A DNA stretch of 64,000 bases from Pectobacterium araliae (GTDB lineage Bacteria; Pseudomonadota; Gammaproteobacteria; Enterobacterales; Enterobacteriaceae), in assembly GCF_037076465.1 (NCBI RefSeq), contig NZ_AP028908.1:3658001-3722000 (forward strand), read 5' to 3'. Below are positions 41,373-49,575 of the stretch, piece by piece; the stretch's first letter is position 1; the number at the start of each line of letters is the position of its first letter. The position numbers and the translations under genes were made by a program. Below the pieces are notes generated by a model. It ran no database searches and was not told the DNA's origin. It saw only the letters and a program-made list of their open reading frames with translations.

Positions 41373-43196
41373 ATGACATCACTCACTCGCAGAACCTTCG
41401 TCAAGCTCGGTGCAGGAAGCGCCATTACGCTAGCTGGGGGCTTTTTTCACGCTAACAGTGAATCAGCCGTACCCGCTGGGCCGCTACGCATTGCCATTAT
41501 TTCGGATGTTCACGTCCACAATATCTATGGCAATTACGATTTCGACGGCCTGCCCGATGCGCAGACCGGAAAGAAGCTGACCATTCGCACCCTGAAAGAT
41601 TCGGTAAATTCGACCCGCATCTTCAACGAACCCTACTTTGCGCTGCTGGCGGCGCTGGACGAACTAGCAAAACAGCAGGTGAAATACATCGTGCTGTCCG
41701 GCGATTATTCTGATGACGGCCAACAGCCTACCGTTGAAGGCATTGCCGCCATTCTGACGCAGTATGAGCAGCGTCACGGTATGCGCTTCTTCGCCACGCC
41801 GGGCAACCACGACGTTAATCGCCCACAGGGAGATGACTCCTCGGAGAGAATGCTCAATGCCGACGGCAGCAGCACCATGCTGAGCAGCAAATCCGACGTC
41901 AAACTCGGTGATGCAAAATCGTTGATTGTCACGGCCAAGATGCAGGCGCTCGGCTATGAGCGCGGCTTGCCGCTAATGAAGCCGTTTGGCTTCTTTAAAC
42001 GCGACGATTTTTTGCACTGGGAAACGCCGTTTGGTGACAGCGATGAACTCAGTAAACGTCAGTACCTCGCTCGCTCGCCGGACGGCAGCAAACAGTGGAA
42101 CATCGTAGACGCGTCCTATCTGGTGGAGCCGGAAGCCGGACTGTGGCTGCTTTCCATTGATGCCAACGTGTATCAGGTTAAAAACGGCTCGGAAAAACGT
42201 GAGGAGATCAAAGGCTACTCCACCAGCAGCGACACGGGCTGGAACGCCTTGTTGACGGAAAAGCCGTTCATGTTGCCGTGGGTGAAATCGGTAGTGCAAC
42301 GGGCGAAAGCGCAGAACAAGAAGCTGCTGGTGTTCTCGCACTATCCACTGGTCGATTTCCTTGACGACACACTAGAAGATGAAAGGCAGCTCTTTGGCAG
42401 CAACAGCTTCATTAAACGGACACCACGCCCAGAGGTTGCTGAACAGGCGCTGGCGGCGGGTATCCGTCTGCACTTCAGCGGCCACCTGCACGTCAACGAC
42501 ACTGGCGTATATCGCGGCTCGCAAGGCACGCTGGTGAATGTCGCCGTGCCGTCGCTAGCCGCTTACCCGCCCGCTATGAAGCTGGCGACGCTGCACAGTG
42601 ACCGAGTGGACATTGATACGCTGGTGCTGCGCAACGTGCCGCAGTTCAACCACCTGTTCCCGTTTTATCAGAAAGAGTTGGATCGCACCGGTGAGCCGCT
42701 GGGCGACATTCTGAAAAGCCACGATTATTACGATTTCCTGCACCATCATCTGGCGCTACTGGTACGCCAGCGTTTTCTGGTGAAAGACTGGCCGGAAGAT
42801 TTATCGCCTCTCATCAATACCCTAAACTGCGCCGATCTGCTGTGGATTGCGCAGCAACAGGAACCGCTCGGCGCCAAAGCGCTACCCGATGCCGCCCAGC
42901 GAAAACCGAAGGCGATCACAGGCACAGAGGGGTTACAGGATATTTCGCTGCTCACGCTGGTGACCGACTGGTACTGCCTGCGCAACGGCAGCGATCTCGC
43001 CTGGCAGGATATTCCAACTGCACGGGTGAAGCAGTACCGCGCACTGCTGGCGGCCTACACGCCAACGGCCACGCTGCCGCCGGACAGCCTGCAATACCGC
43101 TTCGGCCTGATGCTGAAAATCCTCGCCGGTTATATTAATGACGAGCCTGCTACTCGCTTTGTGGTTGATATGCAGGGGAATTTTTTAACAGTATAA
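41373..43196 (+). CDS. Tat-exported calcineurin-like metallophosphoesterase
   Basis: A 607-aa protein. The twin-arginine signal is LTRRTFVKLGAGSAITLAGG (residues 4-23), so it is exported folded. The phosphoesterase motifs are IISDVHVHN (DxH), YIVLSGDYSDDG (GDxxDD), TPGNHD (GNHD), FSHYP and SGHLHVND (GHxH). The last 200 residues are a less familiar helical part. ATG 41373 has CGGAGA at a good distance; the upstream ATG 41358 is less likely. It ends the plus-strand saccharide operon; a role in removing phosphate or a phosphodiester from the substrate outside the cytoplasm is inferred. Confidence 0.85.
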   Translation: MTSLTRRTFVKLGAGSAITLAGGFFHANSESAVPAGPLRIAIISDVHVHNIYGNYDFDGLPDAQTGKKLTIRTLKDSVNSTRIFNEPYFALLAALDELAKQQVKYIVLSGDYSDDGQQPTVEGIAAILTQYEQRHGMRFFATPGNHDVNRPQGDDSSERMLNADGSSTMLSSKSDVKLGDAKSLIVTAKMQALGYERGLPLMKPFGFFKRDDFLHWETPFGDSDELSKRQYLARSPDGSKQWNIVDASYLVEPEAGLWLLSIDANVYQVKNGSEKREEIKGYSTSSDTGWNALLTEKPFMLPWVKSVVQRAKAQNKKLLVFSHYPLVDFLDDTLEDERQLFGSNSFIKRTPRPEVAEQALAAGIRLHFSGHLHVNDTGVYRGSQGTLVNVAVPSLAAYPPAMKLATLHSDRVDIDTLVLRNVPQFNHLFPFYQKELDRTGEPLGDILKSHDYYDFLHHHLALLVRQRFLVKDWPEDLSPLINTLNCADLLWIAQQQEPLGAKALPDAAQRKPKAITGTEGLQDISLLTLVTDWYCLRNGSDLAWQDIPTARVKQYRALLAAYTPTATLPPDSLQYRFGLMLKILAGYINDEPATRFVVDMQGNFLTV

Positions 43197-43207
43197 GATT
43201 TTCTCTT

Positions 43208-43500
43208 TCGGGGAGGCTTCGTGCGCCATTCGACTGAAAAAACTCAACCACCTCACACCGCTCACGAATCTTCTCCTCACGGCGTAAAAAATTATGCTGA
43301 GGTGAACATGAACGCCGAGTGAGCGGCATGGATGCCGCGAAAGCCAGTGCCGCGTCGGGAACGCGTCACTGGCGGCTCGAAAAGCGGGCATGGGCACCGA
43401 AGGTACCGCTTTAGCGGCATAATTTCCGCCAAAAGCCGGGGTTCATAGGGGGCTGGCGTTTGAGCCCCCTATGTCGGGCGCGTGCTACGACGTAGCATGA
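43208..43500. repeat. Hairpin-rich noncoding element
   Basis: A GC-rich stretch with no supported ORF. It contains GCCAGTG/CACTGGC (43343-43349 and 43367-43373) and a perfect 11-bp hairpin CATAGGGGGCT / AGCCCCCTATG (43444-43454 and 43463-43473). The phrase pattern looks like an intergenic repeat family seen between genes in Pectobacterium; that link is from memory. The following 43501-43600 is AT-rich promoter DNA. Confidence 0.5.
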
Positions 43501-43600
43501 AGATAACAATGTTTGAAGCGCACGAAATATTCCCCCAAACCAAACCTAATCGACTTACATAATTTTTTACCGATTCCCTCTGTCGTCATCGCCAAAAAAT

Positions 43601-43623
43601 GATATGTTATAATATAACAAATC
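43601..43623. promoter_or_regulatory. Zur box upstream of the zinc ABC operon
   Basis: Halves GATATGTTATA and TATAACAAATC around one central A closely match the gammaproteobacterial Zur consensus (GAAATGTTATA-N-TATAACATTTC). The site ends 11 bases before the first possible start codon, so bound Zur would block transcription when zinc is sufficient. Confidence 0.88.
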
Positions 43624-43634
43624 AACTTTTATCG

Positions 43635-43745
43635 ATGACAATGACAAGTTTTTATTCCCTCTCTGTGCCGAAGCGCGTGTTACTGGTTTCCCTGCTGTTG
43701 GTGCTGTTGTGGCTATTAGTCGGGTGGGCGGTGATGTTGCCATGA
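43635..43745 (+). CDS. Candidate 36-aa single-helix membrane peptide
   Basis: A short ORF encodes MTMTSFYSLSVPKRVLLVSL and a further hydrophobic run ending VGWAVMLP. It is one transmembrane helix with a positive N-terminal flank. Its TGA overlaps the ATG of the ATPase gene (ATGA), as expected for a coupled leader gene. There is no clear Shine-Dalgarno, so translation is uncertain. It could be a small transporter partner or just an upstream coupling ORF. Confidence 0.5.
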   Translation: MTMTSFYSLSVPKRVLLVSLLLVLLWLLVGWAVMLP

Positions 43746-44452
43746 TTACCCTACAGGAACTGGCTTTTGGCTACCGTGGCCAACCGCCATTAGGTACGCT
43801 CAGTGGGTGCTTTCATCAGGGTTCGCTGACGGCAATTATCGGCGCGAACGGTACGGGGAAGTCCACCCTGTTGAAAACGCTGGCAAACCTGCTGCCGCCG
43901 CTTTCTGGCACGTTTAGCCTTGGTAATGGCAGCCAAAAAAACGCTATCGGTTATTTACCCCAGCTCTCCGAATTCGATCGCCAGTTTCCTATTAACGTGC
44001 GCGATCTGGTGCTGATGGGTTCACTTCCCCACCGCGGATTGTTACGGAGTATTAACGCCAACTGGCACCGCAAAGCCATTGATGCGCTTGATGCTGTCTC
44101 AATGAGAGATTTCGCCGATCGGCATATTGGCGTCCTGTCCGGCGGGCAGCTACAGCGCGTGCTCTTCGCTCGGCTGCTGCTGACACAGGCTCCCATCATT
44201 CTGCTGGATGAGCCTTTTACTGGCGTCGATAGCCAGACCACGCAGACGCTGTTACAGATTATCGAGCAGCTTCACGCCGAAGGCAGAACCATTCTTACCG
44301 TGTTGCACGATATGGAACTGGTTGGGCAGCACTTTCCCACTATCTTGCAACTTACCCAGAACGGCCATCGTTGGGGAGATGCCCAACCCATATTACATAG
44401 CCTGCGCAAGTCCGACAGCGATACGCCAACGCTTAGGATCGTCACGTCATGA
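43742..44452 (+). CDS. Zinc-type ABC transporter ATPase (ZnuC/MntB-like)
   Basis: A 236-aa ABC ATPase with Walker A GANGTGKST near residue 36, signature LSGGQLQRVLFARLL and Walker B IILLDEPFTGVD. ATG 43742 overlaps the small upstream ORF; the upstream GTG at 43709 is not used because it would make a non-homologous extension. It overlaps the permease gene by four bases. Zinc is inferred from the Zur box; manganese transporters look similar. Confidence 0.9.
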   Translation: MITLQELAFGYRGQPPLGTLSGCFHQGSLTAIIGANGTGKSTLLKTLANLLPPLSGTFSLGNGSQKNAIGYLPQLSEFDRQFPINVRDLVLMGSLPHRGLLRSINANWHRKAIDALDAVSMRDFADRHIGVLSGGQLQRVLFARLLLTQAPIILLDEPFTGVDSQTTQTLLQIIEQLHAEGRTILTVLHDMELVGQHFPTILQLTQNGHRWGDAQPILHSLRKSDSDTPTLRIVTS

Positions 44453-45303
44453 TGCTACTTCATCTTATTACTTCTCCTTTTGCCGAATTCGGTTTTATGC
44501 GTCGTGCGCTGGTCGGCTGCCTGGTACTCACGCTGAGTGCCGCACCGCTGGGTTGTTTCCTGCTGTTGCGGCGCATGAGCCTAATTGGTGATGCGCTGTC
44601 ACACGCGGTGTTACCTGGCGTCGCCATCGGCTACCTCATCTCGGGGATGTCGCTGCTGGCGATGGGCATTGGCGGCTTCATTGCTGGGCTGTCCGTCGCC
44701 ATGCTGTCTGGCTTCGTCACCCGCCACACGGAATTGAAAGAGGACGCCAGCTTTGCCGGATTTTACCTCGGCTCGCTAGCGCTCGGCGTCACGCTGGTGT
44801 CACTACGCGGCTCCAGCGTCGATCTGCTACATGTGCTGTTCGGATCGATTCTGGCGGTGGATCGCGCCGCACTGATCGACATTGCGCTGATCGGATCGAC
44901 CTCCTTGCTGGTGCTGGCCGCTCTCTATCGGGCGCTGGTGATTGAATCGTTTGACGTGACCTTCCTGCGCATCAGTTCAGGGCGATATCGGGCGTTGATC
45001 CACGGTCTGTTTCTGTCGCTGGTGGTGCTGAATCTGGTCGCAGGATTCCAATTGTTAGGCACGCTAATGACCGTCGGCATGATGATGCTGCCTGCCGCCA
45101 GCGCACGCTTCTGGACGCAGCGCCTGCCCGTCATGCTCGGCATTGCGGTGCTGCAAGGGATGCTCGCCAGCCTGATCGGGCTGCTGTGGTCTTACTATGC
45201 CGAGTTGCCCGCCGGGCCTGCCATCATCCTGACGATGACACTGTTCTTCTGTTTCTCGGTCTGCGTTGGTTACCACGGTGGGCTGTTACGCCTGCGTCGG
45301 TGA
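44449..45303 (+). CDS. Zinc-type ABC transporter permease (ZnuB-like)
   Basis: A 284-aa ABC-3 family permease with eight or so helices. It has the conserved MSLIGDALSHAVLPGVAIGYLISG region near residues 43-66 and LLGTLMTVGMMMLPAASARFW near residues 201-221. It is the only permease in the operon, so it probably forms a homodimer, as in ZnuB and MntC-type systems. Confidence 0.93.
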   Translation: MMLLHLITSPFAEFGFMRRALVGCLVLTLSAAPLGCFLLLRRMSLIGDALSHAVLPGVAIGYLISGMSLLAMGIGGFIAGLSVAMLSGFVTRHTELKEDASFAGFYLGSLALGVTLVSLRGSSVDLLHVLFGSILAVDRAALIDIALIGSTSLLVLAALYRALVIESFDVTFLRISSGRYRALIHGLFLSLVVLNLVAGFQLLGTLMTVGMMMLPAASARFWTQRLPVMLGIAVLQGMLASLIGLLWSYYAELPAGPAIILTMTLFFCFSVCVGYHGGLLRLRR

Positions 45304-45343
45304 CCGATGAATCTCGTTATCTGCAACTGTCTGTGAGGAAAAA

Positions 45344-46222
45344 ATGAAACGTTCACTGTTAGCTATTGCGTTATCCGGCCTGCTGCTTAGCCCACTGGCG
45401 ATGGCAAAGAACCTTGATGTTGTCGCCAGCTTTTCCGTACTGGGCGATATGGTCAGCCACATCGGTGGCGATCGCGTGACCGTAACCGATCTGGTGAAAC
45501 CCAATGGCGATCCGCATGAGTTTGAACCGTCGCCAAAAGACAGCAAAACGCTGGCTAACGCCGATCTGGTTTTCGTTAACGGGCTGGGGCTGGAAGGGTG
45601 GATCGATCGACTGGTTACTGCCTCCGGCTACCGTGGTGAGGTCATCACGGCATCCAACGGCATTGAAACCCGCTCGATGGTGGAAGACGGCAAAACGGAA
45701 ACCGATCCGCATGCCTGGAACAGCATGGGCAACGGCGTGATCTATGCACACAACATCGTCAATGCGCTGGCAAAAGCCGATCCTGCCAATGCCGATTACT
45801 ATCGTCAGCAGGGTGAAACCTACATCAAACAGCTACAGGAGTTGGATCGCTACGCGAAGAAAACTTTTGCCGACATTCCGCCAGAAAAACGTAAAGTGCT
45901 GACCAGCCATGATGCGTTCGGCTACTTCAGCCAGGCCTACGGCGTGACGTTCCTGTCGCCAGTAGGCTACTCTACCGAGTCGGAAGCCAGCAGCAAGAAA
46001 GTGGCCTCGCTGATTAAGCAAATCAAGCAAGAGAAAGTGAAAAGCTACTTCATTGAAAACCAGACCGATGGCCGCCTGGTGAAGCAAATCGCTAATGCCA
46101 GCGGCGCGCAGCCCGGCGGTGAACTGTACCCGGAAGCGCTGACTGATTCATCCGGCCCCGCGTCAACTTACACCGCAGCGTTTAAGCACAACGTCGATAC
46201 CCTTGCCACCAGCATGAAGTAA
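45344..46222 (+). CDS. Zinc/manganese-binding lipocalin-free periplasmic protein (ZnuA/TroA-like)
   Basis: A 292-aa cluster A-I solute-binding protein. The signal peptide MKRSLLAIALSGLLLSPLAMA is cleaved before KNLD. Metal ligands are expected in GDPHEFEPSPKDS, ETDPHAWNSMGNG (His) and LTSHDAFGYFSQAYG (His, Asp), and the glutamate in GYSTESEAS. It lacks the His-rich loop of ZnuA, so it is a second-type zinc (or Mn) binder. AGGA lies upstream of the ATG. Confidence 0.9.
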   Translation: MKRSLLAIALSGLLLSPLAMAKNLDVVASFSVLGDMVSHIGGDRVTVTDLVKPNGDPHEFEPSPKDSKTLANADLVFVNGLGLEGWIDRLVTASGYRGEVITASNGIETRSMVEDGKTETDPHAWNSMGNGVIYAHNIVNALAKADPANADYYRQQGETYIKQLQELDRYAKKTFADIPPEKRKVLTSHDAFGYFSQAYGVTFLSPVGYSTESEASSKKVASLIKQIKQEKVKSYFIENQTDGRLVKQIANASGAQPGGELYPEALTDSSGPASTYTAAFKHNVDTLATSMK

Positions 46223-46261
46223 GCGGCATTCCGCCCAACACCCTGTGCCAGCAGAAATAAG

Positions 46262-46292
46262 TAAGGGTCGCGATTCACCATCGCGACCCTTA
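46262..46292. terminator. Bidirectional terminator, zinc operon / ter-associated kinase
   Basis: TAAGGGTCGCGAT (46262-46274) and ATCGCGACCCTTA (46280-46292) form a perfect 13-bp stem with a 5-nt loop, between two convergent genes. It can serve both directions. Confidence 0.85.
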
Positions 46293-46323
46293 ACCTTATA
46301 CACATCGTCAGTACAACACCGTG

Positions 46324-47823
46324 TTAATTGGATACCAATTGCACCACTACCAGCCTTCCCCCCTCTTGGGTGGAAAGCACAAACTGTGCGCCGTCCGTTA
46401 ACGCCAGTTTATCCCCTATTGCGACCTTCTGTTTATCGGGTAACGACATCAGCTCATCAATGCCTTCATTTACCAGCCACCATTGGTCATTATGAAAGAC
46501 AAAATAACCCACACGTTTCTTTTGTTCTGATGTTGTGCGCTCATTTGGGGCAATCAGGCGATTAACATGCCAGGCATACAGAGACTGGCCGTTCCAGACC
46601 ATTAAACGGTGGTCATCCGGGCGATAGCTTCCTGTTTTACGCGAAGAATACAGGTTGAGTATCGGCAGCTTGCCTTTATACGGCGTACCGCAATAAGGGC
46701 ACGAGGGCTGAGTCTTACCCGAAAAGACATACCATTTCTGTTCGCACGCTGAGTTCTGGCACGGCTGGATAAGATCGACCGTTTTCACCAGTGCTGTTTC
46801 CCACTCATCCGCTGTCGGACGCTTGGTTGGTTCATGTAAACCGGTAATAAACGCTTTCTCAAACAGAGGCGTAAGATAAGGCCCCAGAATGGTAAAGGGG
46901 ATCTTATCCGTATCCGCCCATGGCAAGGACGACGGACTGATTTGGCTGAGCTTAACCGCATTGCTACGGTCTGTTGGATGTTCGATAAACAGCGCCCTTT
47001 CTCCCATGGACAGGGATTCGTCCCGCATCTCATCATCCATATCATGAATTTTACCGCCCCGTAGCGGGTGCCGATAAAGCAGATACATGTAGATCAAGAC
47101 GGCTAACGCATGGCGATCGGTACTGATGCTAGGCAAAATCCGATTGGCATCTTCTTTCGCCAGATGCGTCGTTTTCACCACTTCTGGAGCAATAAAGTCC
47201 GGCGTACCCACGACATCCGGCGGATATTTCCCCGGCACCACCAGACCATCAATATCAATCACGCAGGCATGACCCGCTTCGGGATCCACCAGCACGTTCT
47301 TATAGCTCAGATCGCTGTGGCACAGACCCGCAGCGTGCATGCGCCGCACTGCCCGGGTCAATAGCAAGCAGACTTTTAGGTAATTCAGCAAGTTACCGCG
47401 CTCACGCGGATCGAGAAATTTGTTCTGGTTATTCGCACTGGCGAACCATTTCCCTTCTTTTTCTCGCCCTTTGATGCCCAAAAAATCATTATTCTTGGAA
47501 CCATACTTAAAGAAAAAGTGGCTATGGTAGGTTGGCACCACAATGCCGATTCGCCCCTCATGCTCAACCACGCTGGTCGGCCAGCAGAACAGGTCTTGCC
47601 AATACTCGCCGCCCGCCTGTTCAAAAATACTTTGCCGATAGCGACCGGTGATCATCGCAATTCGCTCTTTCGCCTGCTCATTCTGTGGCTTTTTATAGAA
47701 AGCCACCACGTAGGTCTTGTCAGGAGAGAAATAGACATCTTTCATCGAACCCGAACCGATGACTTCGTCAACGTACTGGACGAGCTCGCCATCTCGGGTG
47801 GTACAACTAATAATATTAGCCAT
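46324..47823 (-). CDS. TerY-P triad protein kinase
   Basis: A 499-aa Ser/Thr-kinase-like protein. The glycine-rich loop region is VIGSGSMKDVYF; the catalytic loop is CHSDLSYKNVLVD (168-180) and the DFG equivalent is IDIDG (189-193). A zinc ribbon (CQNSACEQKW...CPYC) follows near residues 353-378, then a C-terminal beta-rich part (RLMVWNGQSLYAW...WWLVNEGIDE). It is soluble. It belongs to the group encoded next to TerY and PP2C proteins in ter islands; its phosphorylation target is unknown. It is last in the minus-strand signalling operon. Confidence 0.85.
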   Translation of the reverse strand: MANIISCTTRDGELVQYVDEVIGSGSMKDVYFSPDKTYVVAFYKKPQNEQAKERIAMITGRYRQSIFEQAGGEYWQDLFCWPTSVVEHEGRIGIVVPTYHSHFFFKYGSKNNDFLGIKGREKEGKWFASANNQNKFLDPRERGNLLNYLKVCLLLTRAVRRMHAAGLCHSDLSYKNVLVDPEAGHACVIDIDGLVVPGKYPPDVVGTPDFIAPEVVKTTHLAKEDANRILPSISTDRHALAVLIYMYLLYRHPLRGGKIHDMDDEMRDESLSMGERALFIEHPTDRSNAVKLSQISPSSLPWADTDKIPFTILGPYLTPLFEKAFITGLHEPTKRPTADEWETALVKTVDLIQPCQNSACEQKWYVFSGKTQPSCPYCGTPYKGKLPILNLYSSRKTGSYRPDDHRLMVWNGQSLYAWHVNRLIAPNERTTSEQKKRVGYFVFHNDQWWLVNEGIDELMSLPDKQKVAIGDKLALTDGAQFVLSTQEGGRLVVVQLVSN

Positions 47824-47853
47824 TTATTATCACCAGCAATCCATTTCTGAGAC

Positions 47854-49575
47854 TCACCATGCCACGACAATCGTCCGGTCATCATGGTTTCCGGGCGAGA
47901 AAAAGTTTAGCCACTCCGTCAACTGTTCTGCCGCGTGTTCGTCGTTATTCAGGTAAGGAGCAATGTCGGCAATCAGTGCATCCCATTTTGCCGCGTTTTG
48001 TAGCCCGTTATCCGTTTCAAAATACGGATCGGATACCCCATCGGTCATCAGGATCAGGTGCGAGATCTCACTCCATTTACCAATAATGACGCGCTTACTA
48101 AATTGAGGATCCTGTACGGCATCCTGATCCAGAAAGCGGGTTTGCCCAGCATATTCACCACTATCCGGCATACCTAATAGACGGACTTTCCCCGCTGGGC
48201 CATAGGCGGCGATAGCACCGTCTCCTAACCAGAACGACGCGGCAAACAACCCATCATCAGTGCGTAACGCCACCGTCGCTAACAGCGTGGTGGAGTAGGA
48301 TTTGATGCTTTCATTCGTTTCCAGCGCTTCGCCGTGGATCTTATGCACCGCAAGCTGGGCGGCCTTATGAAATTGGCTGACAAAGAAGGTGCCGACCTCC
48401 CGCTGATCTTCCGGCGTCCAATCGGCGATCGCGCGCTTTAACCCTGATGCCGACTCCCCTGCCAGTTGCCGCGCTAAATAGTCGCCAACCACGGTCGTGA
48501 CCAGCCGCGATCCCTGCCGAGAATTTTTTGCACTCCCAGCGCCATCAGCAACCAACAAGACACTCCAACCGCTGTCATTATCGTGAGCGATAAAATAGTC
48601 ATCATCACGAAACGTACCGACATGTTCATGCGAACGTCCTCGGCGGCTGGCGGCTGCGATGTTAACGCCCGGTTGCCGGATCGCCTGTTGCGCCATATTC
48701 GCTTTAAAATAACGATCGTCTGCGGGGGGATCGATAATTTTCCATAGGCTGCGCGGATCGGGATTCACGATCAAGAGCACCGTTGTGACTCCCACCGTCG
48801 CGGTTCCGCATGACCAGTGGACAGCAATTTCCCAATCACCACTTCGTGTCGGCACGCCTACCAACGCAGCAGTCTCTCGGTCGAATTGCAACCCGACAGC
48901 CTCGCTAAACACCACCTCCTGCACATCAGGCCTCATCCCGTTATCCAGGCTAATCTCGATGGGTGAGTTAAAGGGTGTACCGACGCGGGCATTAGCGATA
49001 TTAATTTTTGCCTGTGGCAAACTCACCGCCGCTGGAGGTGCCTTATGATTCAGGTTAGGCGTGGGAACTTGCCCAGGTTTTAGCGCATTTACCGTGGCGG
49101 GGTGACTTTGCGCCGCATTCAATTCCGCAAACGGCATCGTTTCCCATTGTGCTTTTTCCGCTTTCTCCTGTTCCACAGGCATCGGCGGTGGCTCTACTGC
49201 CTCTGGCACCGCGATCTCAGGAGGAATAACCTCGTCCTGTACCGATGCGGTGGCCATATCCTGTGATATCTCCACGGCATCCGGCAGAGCGTCCTTCGGT
49301 GCATCCAAAGATTCAACAGCGTCAGGCTTCACGGCCTGCAAGTCATTATGTCCTGTAGCATCATCGCCTTCTGTAGCATCGTCGCTTTCTGCAATAGCAA
49401 AAGGCAGCGCGATACTTTCCGCTTTGAGCATGACCTGTTCACGCAGTTTGTCTAACAGTGCGCGCAGCTCAGCATCATCGTCCCACGCGTTAACATCAGC
49501 GCAGGGAAGCGTTTTTCCTGCCTGTTGCAAAATCAGCGCGAAGATCTGGCGATCCAGACGAACATCAATATCCAT
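47854..49575 (-). CDS. PP2C-type phosphatase of the TerY-P triad
   Basis: A 573-aa protein. Residues 1-90 are a helical domain. A Glu/Ala/Pro-rich linker follows to about residue 165, then an Ig-like domain (SPIEISLDNGMRPDVQEVVFSEAVGLQFD). The PP2C domain (about 310-573) has metal aspartates in VADGAGSAKNSRQGS, STTLLATVAL, LMTDGVSDPYF and NHDDRTIVVAW. It should reverse phosphorylation by the coupled kinase. The start overlaps the stop of the vWA gene by one base. Confidence 0.85.
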   Translation of the reverse strand: MDIDVRLDRQIFALILQQAGKTLPCADVNAWDDDAELRALLDKLREQVMLKAESIALPFAIAESDDATEGDDATGHNDLQAVKPDAVESLDAPKDALPDAVEISQDMATASVQDEVIPPEIAVPEAVEPPPMPVEQEKAEKAQWETMPFAELNAAQSHPATVNALKPGQVPTPNLNHKAPPAAVSLPQAKINIANARVGTPFNSPIEISLDNGMRPDVQEVVFSEAVGLQFDRETAALVGVPTRSGDWEIAVHWSCGTATVGVTTVLLIVNPDPRSLWKIIDPPADDRYFKANMAQQAIRQPGVNIAAASRRGRSHEHVGTFRDDDYFIAHDNDSGWSVLLVADGAGSAKNSRQGSRLVTTVVGDYLARQLAGESASGLKRAIADWTPEDQREVGTFFVSQFHKAAQLAVHKIHGEALETNESIKSYSTTLLATVALRTDDGLFAASFWLGDGAIAAYGPAGKVRLLGMPDSGEYAGQTRFLDQDAVQDPQFSKRVIIGKWSEISHLILMTDGVSDPYFETDNGLQNAAKWDALIADIAPYLNNDEHAAEQLTEWLNFFSPGNHDDRTIVVAW

